Assembly (NCBI GenBank): GCA_963727245.1
Contig: CAVSFO010000016.1
Location: 124,001 to 188,000 of the forward strand
Reading direction: 5' to 3'
DNA length: 64,000 nt
From: JBKQVT01 sp963727245
GTDB taxonomy: Bacteria > Planctomycetota > Planctomycetia > Pirellulales > Thermoguttaceae
Shown here: piece by piece, positions 1 to 9,049 of the stretch
Numbering within the stretch: the first letter of the stretch is position 1
Layout of the letters: every line of letters begins with the position of its first letter
Translations under genes and position numbers: made by a program
Notes under the pieces: generated by a model
Databases searched by the model: none
What the model saw: only the letters and a program-made list of their open reading frames with translations
What the model was told of the DNA's origin: nothing

Positions 1-99
1 GTCGCCATCACCGCGCTGATCGTCGCCGTCCTCTACGACTACTGCCAGCAAATGGCGACCTCGCTCAATCGCGCGCTGCGCCTTGAGCAGCGCACGGCG

Positions 100-807
100 T
101 TAGTCCCGGTGGGCCAGCGGCAGCTCGACGGTAATGCGGGTGCCTTCGCCCGGCGCACTGCGAACACTGCACTTGCCCCCCAACAAACGCACCCGCTGCC
201 GGATCCCCTCCAAGCCGTAGCAGCCGTCCTTCACCTTGGCGGGGTCGAAACCGATCCCCCAGTCGCGAATCTCCAGGCGAAGCTGATCGGCGTGCTGCCG
301 CAAGCCGACGCGGATCTTGGGACTCTTGCTGTGTTTGCAGGCGTTGGTCAGCGCCTCCTGGCTGACGCGGTAAATGGCGTTTTCCAGGATGGCAGGCAGC
401 CGGTCGAACTCGACCTTGGTGTGATATTCGATCTGCGGCCCCTTCTGGCGGCTCACCTCATGGACCAGATGGGCAATCGCCGGCACCACCCCCGATTCAT
501 CCAGCACCGGGGGCCTCACGCCGCCGATCAGGCGGCGGGCCTCCAAATGACCCTGGCGGAGCATCGTCATGCCGGCGTCAAACGCCTCCGCGGCCCCCTG
601 CGGATCAGTCTCCTTGAGGCGCGCGAAGGTCTGGAGCTGCATGATGGCCCCGGCCAACTGCTGGGCCAGGCCGTCGTGGATTTCAAAGGCGATGATCTGC
701 CGTTCGTGATCGCTGGCGTCCAGCAACTGCTTGAGCATGCGCAGCTCTTTCCGCAACGCCGCCTCGCCCTGGCTGACGCCCCTGTCACGATCGCGATCGC
801 CAATCAT
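100..807 (-). CDS. Sensor histidine kinase core (NarL/DegS type), no sensor domain
   Basis: This 235-residue protein is a two-component histidine kinase reduced to its catalytic core. A HisKA_3 dimerisation segment near residues 36-60 carries the phospho-acceptor histidine in the sequence FEIHDGLAQQ. The HATPase domain follows, with an N box (VSQEALTNACKHS), a G1 box (DWGIGFD) and a C-terminal GEGTRITVELPL strand. No membrane segment or PAS/GAF sensor is visible, although proteins of this family usually carry one. It is therefore either a soluble kinase that takes its signal from a partner or the transmitter half of a split system. A short coiled stretch precedes the histidine. The partner response regulator is not in the window and may lie beyond position 1. 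panD lies 45 bp upstream on the same strand. The family call is secure; the signal is unknown. Confidence 0.87.
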   Translation of the reverse strand: MIGDRDRDRGVSQGEAALRKELRMLKQLLDASDHERQIIAFEIHDGLAQQLAGAIMQLQTFARLKETDPQGAAEAFDAGMTMLRQGHLEARRLIGGVRPPVLDESGVVPAIAHLVHEVSRQKGPQIEYHTKVEFDRLPAILENAIYRVSQEALTNACKHSKSPKIRVGLRQHADQLRLEIRDWGIGFDPAKVKDGCYGLEGIRQRVRLLGGKCSVRSAPGEGTRITVELPLAHRD

Positions 808-852
808 CAGCTACCTCGGATTCGTCCGCCGCACCGATCGCAGCCGCCGCGG

Positions 853-1206
853 CTACTTTGCGATCGGCCGGTTGTTGTCGTCGACGTGGACGACGATCGG
901 CCGCAGCGCGGCGGCCTCCGCCGCCGACGCCGCGGCGTAGGCAAGGACCACCACCTTGTCGCCGCGAACCCCCAGCCGTGCGGCCGGACCGTTCAACAGC
1001 ATGGTGCCCGAGCCGGCCGGCGCCGCAATCACGTACGTCACCAATCGCTCGCCATTGTTGAGGTTCAGCACGTGGACCTGTTCGCCGGGCAAGAGGTCGG
1101 CGGCCGACATCAGGTCGCGGTCGATGGCGATGCTCCCCTCGTAGTCCAACTCCGTGCCGGTCAGAGTGGCGCGATGGATCTTGGACCTCAACATGAACCG
1201 CTGCAC
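853..1206 (-). CDS. panD: Aspartate 1-decarboxylase proenzyme
   Basis: PanD decarboxylates L-aspartate to beta-alanine, a precursor of pantothenate and coenzyme A. The protein is 117 residues, the usual length. The self-cleavage site that creates the pyruvoyl cofactor is visible as Gly24-Ser25 in YEGSIAID. Lys9 in the N-terminal MLRSKIHRATLT segment and Tyr58-region residues (VTYVIAAPAGSG) match the active site of the family. It acts as a cytoplasmic tetramer. It lies directly upstream of the histidine kinase on the same strand, but the two need not be functionally linked. coaX, another coenzyme A gene, lies far away at about 34.2 kb. Confidence 0.96.
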   Translation of the reverse strand: MQRFMLRSKIHRATLTGTELDYEGSIAIDRDLMSAADLLPGEQVHVLNLNNGERLVTYVIAAPAGSGTMLLNGPAARLGVRGDKVVVLAYAAASAAEAAALRPIVVHVDDNNRPIAK

Positions 1207-1362
1207 GCGACTGCCTCCCGGTCAAACCATGGGACTGCCCGCCCCACTCCAAGGGGCCATCACCTTTAGTATCGCATGGCCGGGGGGCTTTTTCAACGAC
1301 CGGGACTGCACGCGGCGCGACCCCCCCGCTGCGCCCGTTCAAGGCGCCGCACCCGAAACGAC

Positions 1363-2115
1363 CTACTTGCTCTCCGGCGTCTTGTCGGCAGCCTTCTCCG
1401 CCGGCAGTTCCGGCGATTTTTCCGGGACCCGGTCGCCGCCATGCTTGCGGTGCTTATGGTGCCGGGGGTAGATCGTCTTGAACTCGTCGAGGGTCAAGTA
1501 GCCCTTCTTGTCCTTGTCGGCCGCGCCAAACGCCTCCTCGGCCGCGTCCTTGGTCTTCTTCCCAACCAAATACTCTTTGAGCGTCAACTTGCCGTCGCCG
1601 GCCGTGTTCAATTTCTTGAATTTCTCTTCCGCAGTTAGAGCCTTGTGTGGCGGTGGGTAGATCGTCTTGAACTCGTCGAGGGTCAAGTAGCCCTTGCTGC
1701 CTTTGTCGGCCCCCTTGAACGCCTCCTCGGCCGCCGCCTTGGTTTTCTTCTTCCCAGCCACGTACTCTTCCAGCGTCAGCTTGCCGTCGTCCGCCTTGTT
1801 CAACTTTTTGAACTTCTCTTCCGCCGTTAGAGCCTTGTGCCGCGGCGGGTAGATCGTCTTGAACTCGTCGAGGGTCAAGTAGCCCTTCTTGTCCTTGTCG
1901 GCCGCGCCAAACGCCTCCTCGGCAGCCTTCTTGTTCTTCTTCTTCCCAGCCAGGTACTCTTTGAGCGTCAACTTGCCGTCGCCCGCCTTGTTCAACTTCT
2001 GGAACTTCTCTTCGGCCGTCGCCTTGGACTTGTTCGACTTCTCTTTCTCCTGGGCATAGGCGGCGCCCACGCCAACACCAGTCGCCAGCATCAAGCTCAG
2101 CAGCACGCGCAACAT
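1363..2115 (-). CDS. Secreted EF-hand-like protein with three near-identical tandem repeats
   Basis: The 250-residue protein starts with a clear signal peptide (cleavage probable after AAYAQ, residue 22). It then has three tandem units of about 63-64 residues, and the DNA period is 189-192 bp. Each unit carries two helix-loop-helix motifs. The second loop (ADKDKKGYLTLDEF) keeps Asp at positions 1 and 3 and Glu at 12 of an EF-hand. The first (NKAGDGKLTLKEYL) has lost the Asp at positions 1 and 3. The tail is rich in Lys, Glu and Pro. It is probably a periplasmic or surface calcium-binding or structural protein. The high identity between units points to recent duplication. No partner can be inferred from the neighbours. 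Confidence 0.72.
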   Translation of the reverse strand: MLRVLLSLMLATGVGVGAAYAQEKEKSNKSKATAEEKFQKLNKAGDGKLTLKEYLAGKKKNKKAAEEAFGAADKDKKGYLTLDEFKTIYPPRHKALTAEEKFKKLNKADDGKLTLEEYVAGKKKTKAAAEEAFKGADKGSKGYLTLDEFKTIYPPPHKALTAEEKFKKLNTAGDGKLTLKEYLVGKKTKDAAEEAFGAADKDKKGYLTLDEFKTIYPRHHKHRKHGGDRVPEKSPELPAEKAADKTPESK

Positions 2116-2407
2116 TGTGACACTCCTTCAATTTGAGGGACAGGAAAAGGTCATCGGCCGCTGTCGGCGGTAGCGCTGGCAGGCCGGGCCCCCAGCGGAA
2201 TCCACCGTAACTATAAACTAACCCTGCGGCTGGTGAAAGGTTCCGCAGCGGCGGCGGCGGGATTTTTCCGAAAAATGACCACCTCTCCAGCATGATACTC
2301 TTGGGCGTGCCAATGTGTTATGGTTAGAGCAGTGGCCCCTTGCACAGGCACTCACCCAGCCTTCTTATTTTTCCATATTTTTTACTTGAATAGATCGGCC
2401 AGCCACC
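2116..2407. other. Intergenic region between divergent genes
   Basis: This 292-bp region separates the divergent EF-hand-like gene and the AmmeMemoRadiSam gene. An AT-rich tract at about 2360-2395 lies just before the latter start and is a plausible promoter area. I see no RNA gene or convincing repeat. Confidence 0.4.
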
Positions 2408-5051
2408 ATGGCGCGCGTGGTTCGAGAGCCGCCGCAAGACACGCCCACGGTCGACGGAATTCGTCTGGCCGGCTGGTGGCGAGACACGGATCAAGGGCAG
2501 CGGGTGCGATGTGAACTCTGCCCGCGAGGCTGCCTGCTGCGGCCGGGAATGCGGGGTTTCTGCTTCGTGCGGGAAAACCTCGATGGCCAGATGGTCACGA
2601 CCACCTACGGTCGCAGCACCGGCTTCTGCGTCGATCCGATCGAGAAGAAACCGCTGGCCCACTTCTACCCGGGCACGTCGGTGCTCTCGTTCGGCACGGC
2701 GGGGTGCAACCTCGGCTGCCAGTTCTGCCAGAACTGGAGCACCTCGAAATCACGCGACGTCGAGGCCGCTTGCGAGGCGGCCTCCCCCCAGGCGATCGCC
2801 GAGGCCGCCCTGCGCCTGGGCTGCCGCAGCGTGGCCTTCACCTACAACGACCCCATCGTCTGGGCCGAGTATGCCATCGACACCGCCTCGGCGTGCCACC
2901 AGGCAGGCGTCAAGACGGTCGCCGTCACCTCCGGCTACATGAGCGAGGAAGCCCGCGCACCCCTTCTACCGGCACATCGACGCCGCCAACGTCGATCTCA
3001 AGGGCTTCAGCGAAGACTTCTACCGCACGCTAACCGACGGCAAGCTGGAGCCGGTGCTGGACACGCTGCGCTGGCTGGCCCGCCATAGCAACGTCTGGCT
3101 GGAAATTACCAACCTGATCATCCCGCGGGCGAACGATTCGCTCCTGGAAATCGAGGGCATGTGCCGCTGGATCGTGGAGGAGCTGGGCGCGGACGTGCCC
3201 CTGCACTTTTCCGCGTTTCATCCCGACTTCAAGCTCTCCGATCGCGGGCCCACGCCTCCGGAGACCCTCGCCGCGGCCTACGACATCGCCCGCCGCTGCG
3301 GCCTGCACTACGTCTACACCGGCAACATCAGCGACCGCCGCCGGCAGACGACGTATTGTCCCGGCTGCGGCCAGGCCGTGATCGAGCGCGACGGCTACGT
3401 CTTGGGCGGCTATCGCATCGGCGAAGGCCGCTGCACGCGGTGCCAGGCGCCGATTGCCGGGCGGTTCGACGACCGGCCGGGTGATTGGGGCGGCCGCCGC
3501 ATGCCCGTCCGCATCGGCAACATCGTGCCCCCGCAGCCCGTGGCGGCCGGCCCCAGCCGCTGCCCGGTCCTGAGCGAGGAGCAACAGCAGCGGGTGTTCC
3601 GGGCGGCGGGCAGGCGCGTGGAGGCCGCCGTGCGCTCGTGGCCCGCGCCGGCCACGCCGGCCATCCTGGGCGAGATCGCCGAGGCGCCGGTCTACGGCAG
3701 CTTCGTCAGCCTCAAACGTGGCGGCCAGCTCCGCGCCTGCTGCGGTTTTCTGGGGACTTCGGTGTCGCTGGCCGAGGCGGTGGCCAACGCCGCCGTCCGC
3801 GCCGCCCGGGAAGACCCGCGGTTTGCCGCCCATTGCGGCCGCGGAACTGGACAGCCTGGACATGGAAGTCTGGCTGCTGTGGGGCTTGCAGCCGGTGGCC
3901 GCGCGCGGCCGCGACCGCCTCCAGGCCGTCACCATCGGCAAGCACGGCGTGCAGATCGCCCGCGGCCAGGCCCGCGGACTCCTCTTGCCCTGCGTGGCGA
4001 TCGATCATCACCTCGATGCCAAGGGACTTCTCCAGCAGGTGTGCTTGAAGGCCGGCCTGCCCGCCGACGCCTGGCTCCACGACAACACGACGCTGATGAC
4101 CTTCGAGGGGTATGCCATCGGCGGCCGGCTCCGCGAGGCCATCGCCGAGCCTCCGCCCGCGGATGATGCGGATCAGGAGGAACCGTCGCCGACCGGCCTG
4201 CGGCCGGGGCCCGGCAACGGAAATGCCGAGACGGCCGAGGACCGGTCGGCCGCGGTGGCCGGCACCTTCTATCCGGCCCGCCGCGCCGAAATCGACCAGA
4301 TGCTGGACGAGTTCTTTGCGCAAGGGCCGGCGGAAACGCCGCAAGCCTGGCCCGCCGCCCTGGTCCCCCACGCCGGCTGGATCTATTCGGGCGCCCTGGC
4401 GGCGGCCGTGCTCGGCCGCGTGCAGATACCCGGGCGGGTCATCATCTTCTGTCCACGGCACCACTTCGGCGGCGCCGCCTGGGCCGTGGCGCCGTACCGG
4501 CAATGGCTGATCCCCGGCGGCCAGGTGACGGCCGATCTGGAGCTGGCCCGGCAATTGGCCGCGCGGGTCAAGGGCCTGCAACTCGACGCCCGGCCCCACC
4601 AGCAAGAACATGCCATCGAGGTGCAGTTGCCGCTGTTGGCGCGGCTGTCGCCGCAAACCCGCGTCGTGGGCATCACCATCGGCGAGGGCGATCTGACGGG
4701 CTTGTGCGGCTTTGCCGGGCAACTGGCCGGCGTGCTCCGCGAAGAGCCCGAACCGCCGCTGCTGTTGATCTCCAGCGACATGAATCACTTCGCCGACGAG
4801 GCCCGCACCAGGCGGCTGGATCGCTTGGCCCTGGACGCCATCGAAAGCCTGGATCCGCGGCGGCTCTACGAAACCGTCCGGCAGCATCACATCAGCATGT
4901 GCGGAGTGTATCCCGCGGTGATCGTCATGGAGACCCTGCGGCAGCTCGACCGGCTGCACCGCTGCGAAGAGGTCGGCTATACCACCAGCGCCCGCGCGCA
5001 CGGGCGACAGCGCGCCGCGTGGTGGGCTACGCCGGGCTGCTGCTGGGCTGA
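2408..5051 (+). CDS. AmmeMemoRadiSam triple fusion (radical SAM - AMMECR1 - Memo), frameshifted
   Basis: Three proteins that are usually separate members of the AmmeMemoRadiSam system appear as one continuous unit of about 880 residues. The radical SAM domain comes first, with the Fe-S motif CNLGCQFC near residue 99. A zinc-type tail (CPGCGQ...CTRCQ) and an AMMECR1 domain (GQLRACCGFLG) follow. Last is a Memo domain with its metal and active-site residues in PHAGWIYSG, HHFGG, DMNHFADE and SMCGVYPA. Three places need frame corrections: near 2960-2963 (a run of four C), near 3825, and between 5001 and 5018 (two steps). Every step is a plus-one shift, and similarity resumes exactly in the next frame. 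No in-frame linker start suggests separate genes. The reaction is not established. The frame changes may be sequencing errors; otherwise the gene is decayed. Confidence 0.82.
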
Positions 5052-5090
5052 GCGCAACCGCTGGCGGCCCACGGCGAGGAGGACAGCCTC

Positions 5091-5150
5091 GTAGGTTATG
5101 CTTTAGCATAACAGGGGCTCGCCGCCCGGTTATGCTCAAGCATAACCTAC
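5091..5150. terminator. Double hairpin between convergent genes
   Basis: Two small palindromes (GGTTATGC..GCATAACC type) sit inside a larger inverted repeat with arms at 5091-5102 and 5139-5150. They lie between the 3' ends of the AmmeMemoRadiSam gene and the convergent hypothetical gene. A bidirectional terminator role is inferred from position; there is no strong T tract. Confidence 0.45.
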
Positions 5151-5158
5151 TCGAGCGA

Positions 5159-5539
5159 TCAGTGTCTCCGCTGCCCAGGCTTTTCCGTCGGCGGCCCATG
5201 CGACAGGTCGATGCCCACGGCGGCGGCACGCAGGATCAGCGCCTGCTTGAAGTATTCAAACCTGTTGCGGTGAGGTTTCTTCTCGGCCCAGATCAGCGTG
5301 CTCTCGAACAGGTCCGCCGGGAAGGCTCCCCGATTGACCATCGTCACGACCCAGGTGACGAACCCATTCTCTTCGCCCGTCGCGGTGTGCAATATGGCCT
5401 TGATCTGCTCGGGATCGAAGACCGGCGTGGCCAGCGCGGCGCGCAGCAACCGATCGTAAACGCCACCGACACAACCAGCAAAGCGAACGATTTCTGCAAC
5501 ATCGCACGATTCTCCAATGGCTGATGGGGCCTTCGTCAT
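5159..5539 (-). CDS. Conserved hypothetical protein, 126 residues
   Basis: I do not recognise this family. The chosen start at 5539 gives a 126-residue soluble protein with a compact, mostly helical composition and a conserved-looking core (TGEENGFVTWVVTMVNRG, then TLIWAEKKPHRNRFEYFKQA). The frame stays open upstream to about 6085, but that part runs antisense to the YrdC gene and has no coding character, so it is excluded. The gene converges on the AmmeMemoRadiSam gene across a hairpin. No signal peptide or membrane segment is seen. Confidence 0.5.
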   Translation of the reverse strand: MTKAPSAIGESCDVAEIVRFAGCVGGVYDRLLRAALATPVFDPEQIKAILHTATGEENGFVTWVVTMVNRGAFPADLFESTLIWAEKKPHRNRFEYFKQALILRAAAVGIDLSHGPPTEKPGQRRH

Positions 5540-5725
5540 GAGGCCGCCCGCTTGCGCGCCGGGGGCCACGGCCGCTGGGCCCCCAGCGCCACGTGGCGAC
5601 TTGTAGTCGAAATCCTTGCCCGAGGCAAGGGCAACGGCCGCGGCCGCCCGCGGGTGTCCCCCTCGTCTTTCCGGGTTGACTACCACAAGAATGGCCCTGT
5701 ATAGTAGCATAGATGGCAGCCTGGA

Positions 5726-6886
5726 TTGATGGCTTCTCCTCTCCCGAGCATTCTGGAATGCCCTATGCCGCCGGCCGTGATTGAGCTCCGCAGTGCAGAT
5801 GACTGGCGTGACGTGGTCCACCAGGCGGTCCAGGCGTTGGCGGAGGGGAATCTCGTGGCCTTTCCCACCGAGACCGTCTACGGCGTCGCGGCCAGCGCCC
5901 TGGATGAACGGGGCGTGCAGCGGCTGGTGGAACTCAAGGGCCGCCGTCGCGGCCACCCCCTGAGTTTGGCCGTCAAGAGTGCCGATGAGGCCCGCGATTA
6001 CGCCCCCGGCATGAGCAGCCTGGCCCTGCGGCTGGCGCGGCGGTGCTGGCCGGGACCGGTGACGCTGGTGGTCGACGACCTGCACCCCGAGAGTCTGCTG
6101 CGGCGGCTTCCCCCCGCCGTCCAGGAGTGGGTTTCACCCGAGCGGACCATCGGGCTCCGCGTTCCTGGGCATGAGGTCATCTTGGACGTGCTGCGGATGC
6201 TGGCCGGCCCGCTGGCCCTGACCAGCGCCAACCTCGCCGGCCGGCCAGACGCCGTCAACGCCCAGCAAGTGCTCGACGCCTTGGGAGAGCGGGTCGATCT
6301 GGTCCTGGACGATGGGCCCTGCCGCTTCGGAGTGCCTTCCTCCGTCGTCCGCGTCCAAGGCAATCGCTACCAGATCCTCCGCCCGGGGGTCGTGCCCGAA
6401 AAAACCCTGCAACGGCTGGCCAGCCTGATGATTCTCTTTGTCTGCACGGGCAATACCTGCCGCAGCCCCATGGCCGAGGCGATTGCGCGGCAACTGCTGT
6501 CCAGGCGACTGGGGTGCGAACCCGGCCAGTTGGAGGACCGGGGCGTGTTGGTCATGTCGGCAGGCATGGCCGCCGCCCTGGGAGGCCGTGCCAGCCCGGA
6601 AGCGGTCCAGGTCATGTCCACCATGGGCGCAGACATCCGCGACCATGAAACGCAGCCGCTGACGGAGCCCCTGGTGCGGCACGCCGACGTGATCTACACT
6701 ATGACGCGGTGCCACCGCGACGCCCTTGTGGCCCAATGGCCCGGCGCCGCCGAACGGACGAAACTGCTCTGCGCCGACGAATCGGATCTGTGTGACCCGA
6801 TCGGGGGACCCACGGAGCGCTATCGGCGCTGCGCCGTGCAGATCCGGGCCGAGTTGGAAATCCGCCTGGACGAATTGGAACTCTGA
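5726..6886 (+). CDS. Threonylcarbamoyl-AMP synthase (YrdC/Sua5) fused to a YwlE-like phosphatase
   Basis: The N-terminal ~220 residues are a YrdC/Sua5 domain (FPTETVYGVAASA, KGRRRGHPLSLAV, LTSANLAGRP). This family makes threonylcarbamoyl-AMP for tRNA t6A modification. The C-terminal ~155 residues are a low-molecular-weight phosphatase with the loop VCTGNTCRSPMAE and the general-acid segment DPIGG. The Thr within the CTGNTCR loop is the residue linked to phospho-arginine preference in YwlE, so arginine phosphatase activity is a reasonable inference. rpiB follows 31 bp downstream. The same three functions (ywlC, ywlE, rpiB) are neighbours in Bacillus subtilis. An alternative start is at 5765; neither start has a strong ribosome site. 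Confidence 0.88.
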   Translation: MMASPLPSILECPMPPAVIELRSADDWRDVVHQAVQALAEGNLVAFPTETVYGVAASALDERGVQRLVELKGRRRGHPLSLAVKSADEARDYAPGMSSLALRLARRCWPGPVTLVVDDLHPESLLRRLPPAVQEWVSPERTIGLRVPGHEVILDVLRMLAGPLALTSANLAGRPDAVNAQQVLDALGERVDLVLDDGPCRFGVPSSVVRVQGNRYQILRPGVVPEKTLQRLASLMILFVCTGNTCRSPMAEAIARQLLSRRLGCEPGQLEDRGVLVMSAGMAAALGGRASPEAVQVMSTMGADIRDHETQPLTEPLVRHADVIYTMTRCHRDALVAQWPGAAERTKLLCADESDLCDPIGGPTERYRRCAVQIRAELEIRLDELEL

Positions 6887-6917
6887 ACGAACAATGCCAT
6901 AAGGCGGTGGTTGATTT

Positions 6918-7391
6918 ATGCGCATCGCTGTGGGAACCGATCATCGTGGTTACGCGCTTCGCGGCAAGATCATCGACCTGATCCAACGCCTCGGCCATGA
7001 CGTCGAGGACATGGGGACCACGAGCGACGAGGCCGTCGATTACCCCGACGTTGCAGCCCAGGTCTCGCGAAAGGTCAGCCAGCGCGAGGCCGATCGTGGC
7101 ATTCTCATTTGCGGCACCGGCTTGGGCATGTGTATCGCCGCCAACAAGTTTCCCGGCGTCCGCGCCGCCCCCTGCCACGACGACCTGACCGCCGAAATGA
7201 GCCGCCGCCACAACGATTCCAACGTGCTCTGCCTGTCGGCCGACCTGCTGGGCGAGCGCCTGATCGGCCGCATGATCGAGCTGTGGTTGACCACGCCCTT
7301 CGAAGGCGGACGGCATGCCCGCCGCATCGAAAAAATCACCGCCATCGAGCGCGAAATCGAAGGGCACGGTCCACCGGCACCACAGGCGTAG
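6918..7391 (+). CDS. rpiB: Ribose-5-phosphate isomerase B
   Basis: RpiB interconverts ribose-5-phosphate and ribulose-5-phosphate in the pentose phosphate pathway. The 157-residue protein shows the family start (IAVGTDHRGYALR), the anion-hole and catalytic loop GTGLGMCIAANK, and the HNDSNVLCLSADLLG segment. Length is normal. It follows the YrdC-phosphatase fusion closely and is probably co-transcribed with it. The sequence is intact. The RpiB/LacAB family also includes allose and galactose-6-phosphate isomerases, but a housekeeping role fits the context. Confidence 0.93.
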   Translation: MRIAVGTDHRGYALRGKIIDLIQRLGHDVEDMGTTSDEAVDYPDVAAQVSRKVSQREADRGILICGTGLGMCIAANKFPGVRAAPCHDDLTAEMSRRHNDSNVLCLSADLLGERLIGRMIELWLTTPFEGGRHARRIEKITAIEREIEGHGPPAPQA

Positions 7392-7430
7392 CGGGTTATT
7401 CGTCGTGCCACGGCACGCTTGCCCCGCCTA

Positions 7431-7656
7431 ATTCTACTGCGCAAGGTTCGCGGAAAATGGGGACTGGCTCCGTGGCGCAAATTGGTGCTGCGCCGGGAGA
7501 AACGATGCCGCCACGGTGCCTGTCCCCCTTTTTCGCAGTGGTGGTTCGTCGAAAAAGGGGACTGGCACCGTCGCCGGAGGCCGTTTTATCACGCAGCGCG
7601 TTAATGAGGCGACGGAGCCAGTCCCCATTTTCGACTGCCGTTCTTGCGCAGTAGAA
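7431..7656. repeat. Composite nested palindromic element (REP-like)
   Basis: An outer inverted repeat pairs 7431-7473 with 7612-7656 with few mismatches (GGGGACTGGCTCCGT and its complement). An inner inverted repeat pairs 7514-7534 with 7549-7570 (core GTGCCTGTCCCC). The arms share the GGGGAC-type core found in the other intergenic palindromes of this window. The arrangement looks like two mobile palindromic units nested in one another. Confidence 0.75.
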
Positions 7657-7971
7657 CTAAGTGTCCCTCGGCAAGCGCGGGTTTTCTGCCGAAAAACGGT
7701 CTCGTTCCCGCGATCGCCGCCGCGATTTTCCCCTGCGAAAATGCGACCGCCTTATCGCGCTGCCGAAGAAAGCCCGCTGGGCGATTCCTGTTGGTACGGC
7801 TGTATCGTTCGTAACGGACCCCAAGGGAAAGAAACCGCGCCGGAAGGCAGATTTACTCATGTCCGCGCCTTGGAAAGTTCTCGCCGCATGGCTAACATAG
7901 GAAGTTGGAGCGGGGCTCTGCGGGCCTGATCGGGCCAGGCCGGGGAACCTCGCCACAAGGATCGATTCGCC
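7657..7971. other. Intergenic region, no supported gene
   Basis: Several open frames cross this stretch on both strands, but none has a recognisable product or a ribosome site. It leads into the hypothetical gene at 7972. Confidence 0.35.
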
Positions 7972-8547
7972 ATGCACCATTCTCGCTATCCCAGACCGGA
8001 TGAAGTCGAACAGTTGCTGCGGAATGCCGAGCTTCGCGACGAGTTGGAACGCTACTTCGACGAGTCGATCAGCCGCGTGAACGTCCAGCAATGGACCTTG
8101 GCGGCCGAGAACGAATTCCTCGCTTCCATGTTGGCGTGGGAACAGGCGCCGATCCTGCCCATTTACCGCTGGTTCGAGCCCGAAGTGCGGCTGCCGCGGC
8201 CGGAAACGCTCAGCGACGGCGACCTCTCCCAGATCCTCTGGGACGTCATCGGCAAGCTCTTTGCAAAGCGCATCGTGCTGGATTTCACCGATCACCTCAG
8301 CGATCGGGAGCTGTACCGCTTGATCTACTGCGATATCCTGCCGGCACGGGAAAAGAAACTCGATTATCCCAGCAGCTACTTGCACTGGGATTGCACCGGC
8401 GCCGGCGGCGACTCCGAGGTCTGGCTCCGCTACTACGCCAGCCAGGAGGAACGGCAAGAATGGGCCGAGAGCTATCGCCAGCCGCTGCCGCCCCGCACGC
8501 CGCCGCCCTATCCTCGCAACCTGCCCCGCGAGCCGGGTAATTCGTAG
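7972..8547 (+). CDS. Hypothetical protein, 191 residues
   Basis: I do not recognise this family. The protein is soluble, acidic and rich in Trp, Tyr and Glu. It has a helical N-terminal region (DEVEQLLRNAELRDELERYF), a central segment LAWEQAPILPIYRWFEP, and a proline-rich tail (PLPPRTPPPYPRNLP). No signal peptide or membrane helix is visible. It stands alone, flanked by repeats on one side and the 3' end of the DGR operon on the other. The composition and codon pattern look like genuine coding sequence. A link to the DGR is not implied by orientation, since it is on the opposite strand. Confidence 0.55.
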   Translation: MHHSRYPRPDEVEQLLRNAELRDELERYFDESISRVNVQQWTLAAENEFLASMLAWEQAPILPIYRWFEPEVRLPRPETLSDGDLSQILWDVIGKLFAKRIVLDFTDHLSDRELYRLIYCDILPAREKKLDYPSSYLHWDCTGAGGDSEVWLRYYASQEERQEWAESYRQPLPPRTPPPYPRNLPREPGNS

Positions 8548-8925
8548 CCCCAAGACCGCTGAGCGACGGGCGCAACCGAGGCCCCTGCCCCCTCCGGGAG
8601 AGGGTAGGTTGAGGGGAATTACGCATCTCTTCCGCTTCCCCCTCACCCCGACCATCGTCCCTTCGGCATTCCCCGAGCATATCTCAGACTTCTCCCGCGT
8701 CTCTGCGTGAGCCTTGCTTTTTACGCCACGGAAAGGGACAGTCCCCATCAGCGGCTACCATCGTTGCACCACCGCCGGCGGCTGGCGCCGTGCTTGCCCG
8801 GCGGGGCCTTCGACCCGTTTGGCCTACCAGCCCCAGCGGGCTACGCGGGTTCGCCCCAGCGCAAAACGTCGGGCTGGGGACGGGACCCTGTCCTGTTTGG
8901 CGGACGTGCTCTGCTTTCCGTCAAG
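8548..8925. other. Region downstream of the DGR template repeat
   Basis: No gene is supported here. It contains a GGGAGAGGG-type element at about 8588-8612 and a GGGACAGTCCCC core at about 8736-8747. On the minus strand it is the likely 3' part of the template RNA transcript. Confidence 0.4.
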
Positions 8926-9049
8926 CTCGGGAGACACGCAGGCCCAGGTTGTTGTTCCGGTTCCCGGGCCTGTTGTTGTTGCGGTTCGCCGAGCGGCAGT
9001 TCCTGGCGTCGTTGTTCCAGTTGCCGCCGCGATTCACGCGTTTCGAGCC
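8926..9049 (-). other. DGR template repeat (TR)
   Basis: On the minus strand this 124-bp sequence is rich in AAC codons (12 in the VR frame) and aligns without gaps to 10693-10816 at a constant offset of 1767 bp. By eye there are 33 adenines, of which 25 differ in the VR, and no differences at C, G or T positions. Adenine-specific difference is the hallmark of DGR mutagenic retrohoming. The template strand encodes Asn-rich residues (for example NNDARN), while the VR encodes varied residues. The TR overlaps the last codons of the reverse transcriptase gene: the RT stop at 9034-9036 lies inside it. The RNA from this repeat would be the mutagenic template. Confidence 0.95.

Noticed and set aside
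1..99. A possible gene end before the histidine kinase
   Set aside because: Only about 100 bases are available; no frame gives a recognisable product or a clear stop in context.
52..1269. A 405-residue open frame on the plus strand across the histidine kinase and panD
   Set aside because: It is antisense to two well-recognised genes, has Arg/Ala/Pro-rich shadow composition and no family features.
5540..6085. Upstream extension of the hypothetical gene at 5159
   Set aside because: It runs antisense to the YrdC gene and shows no independent similarity.
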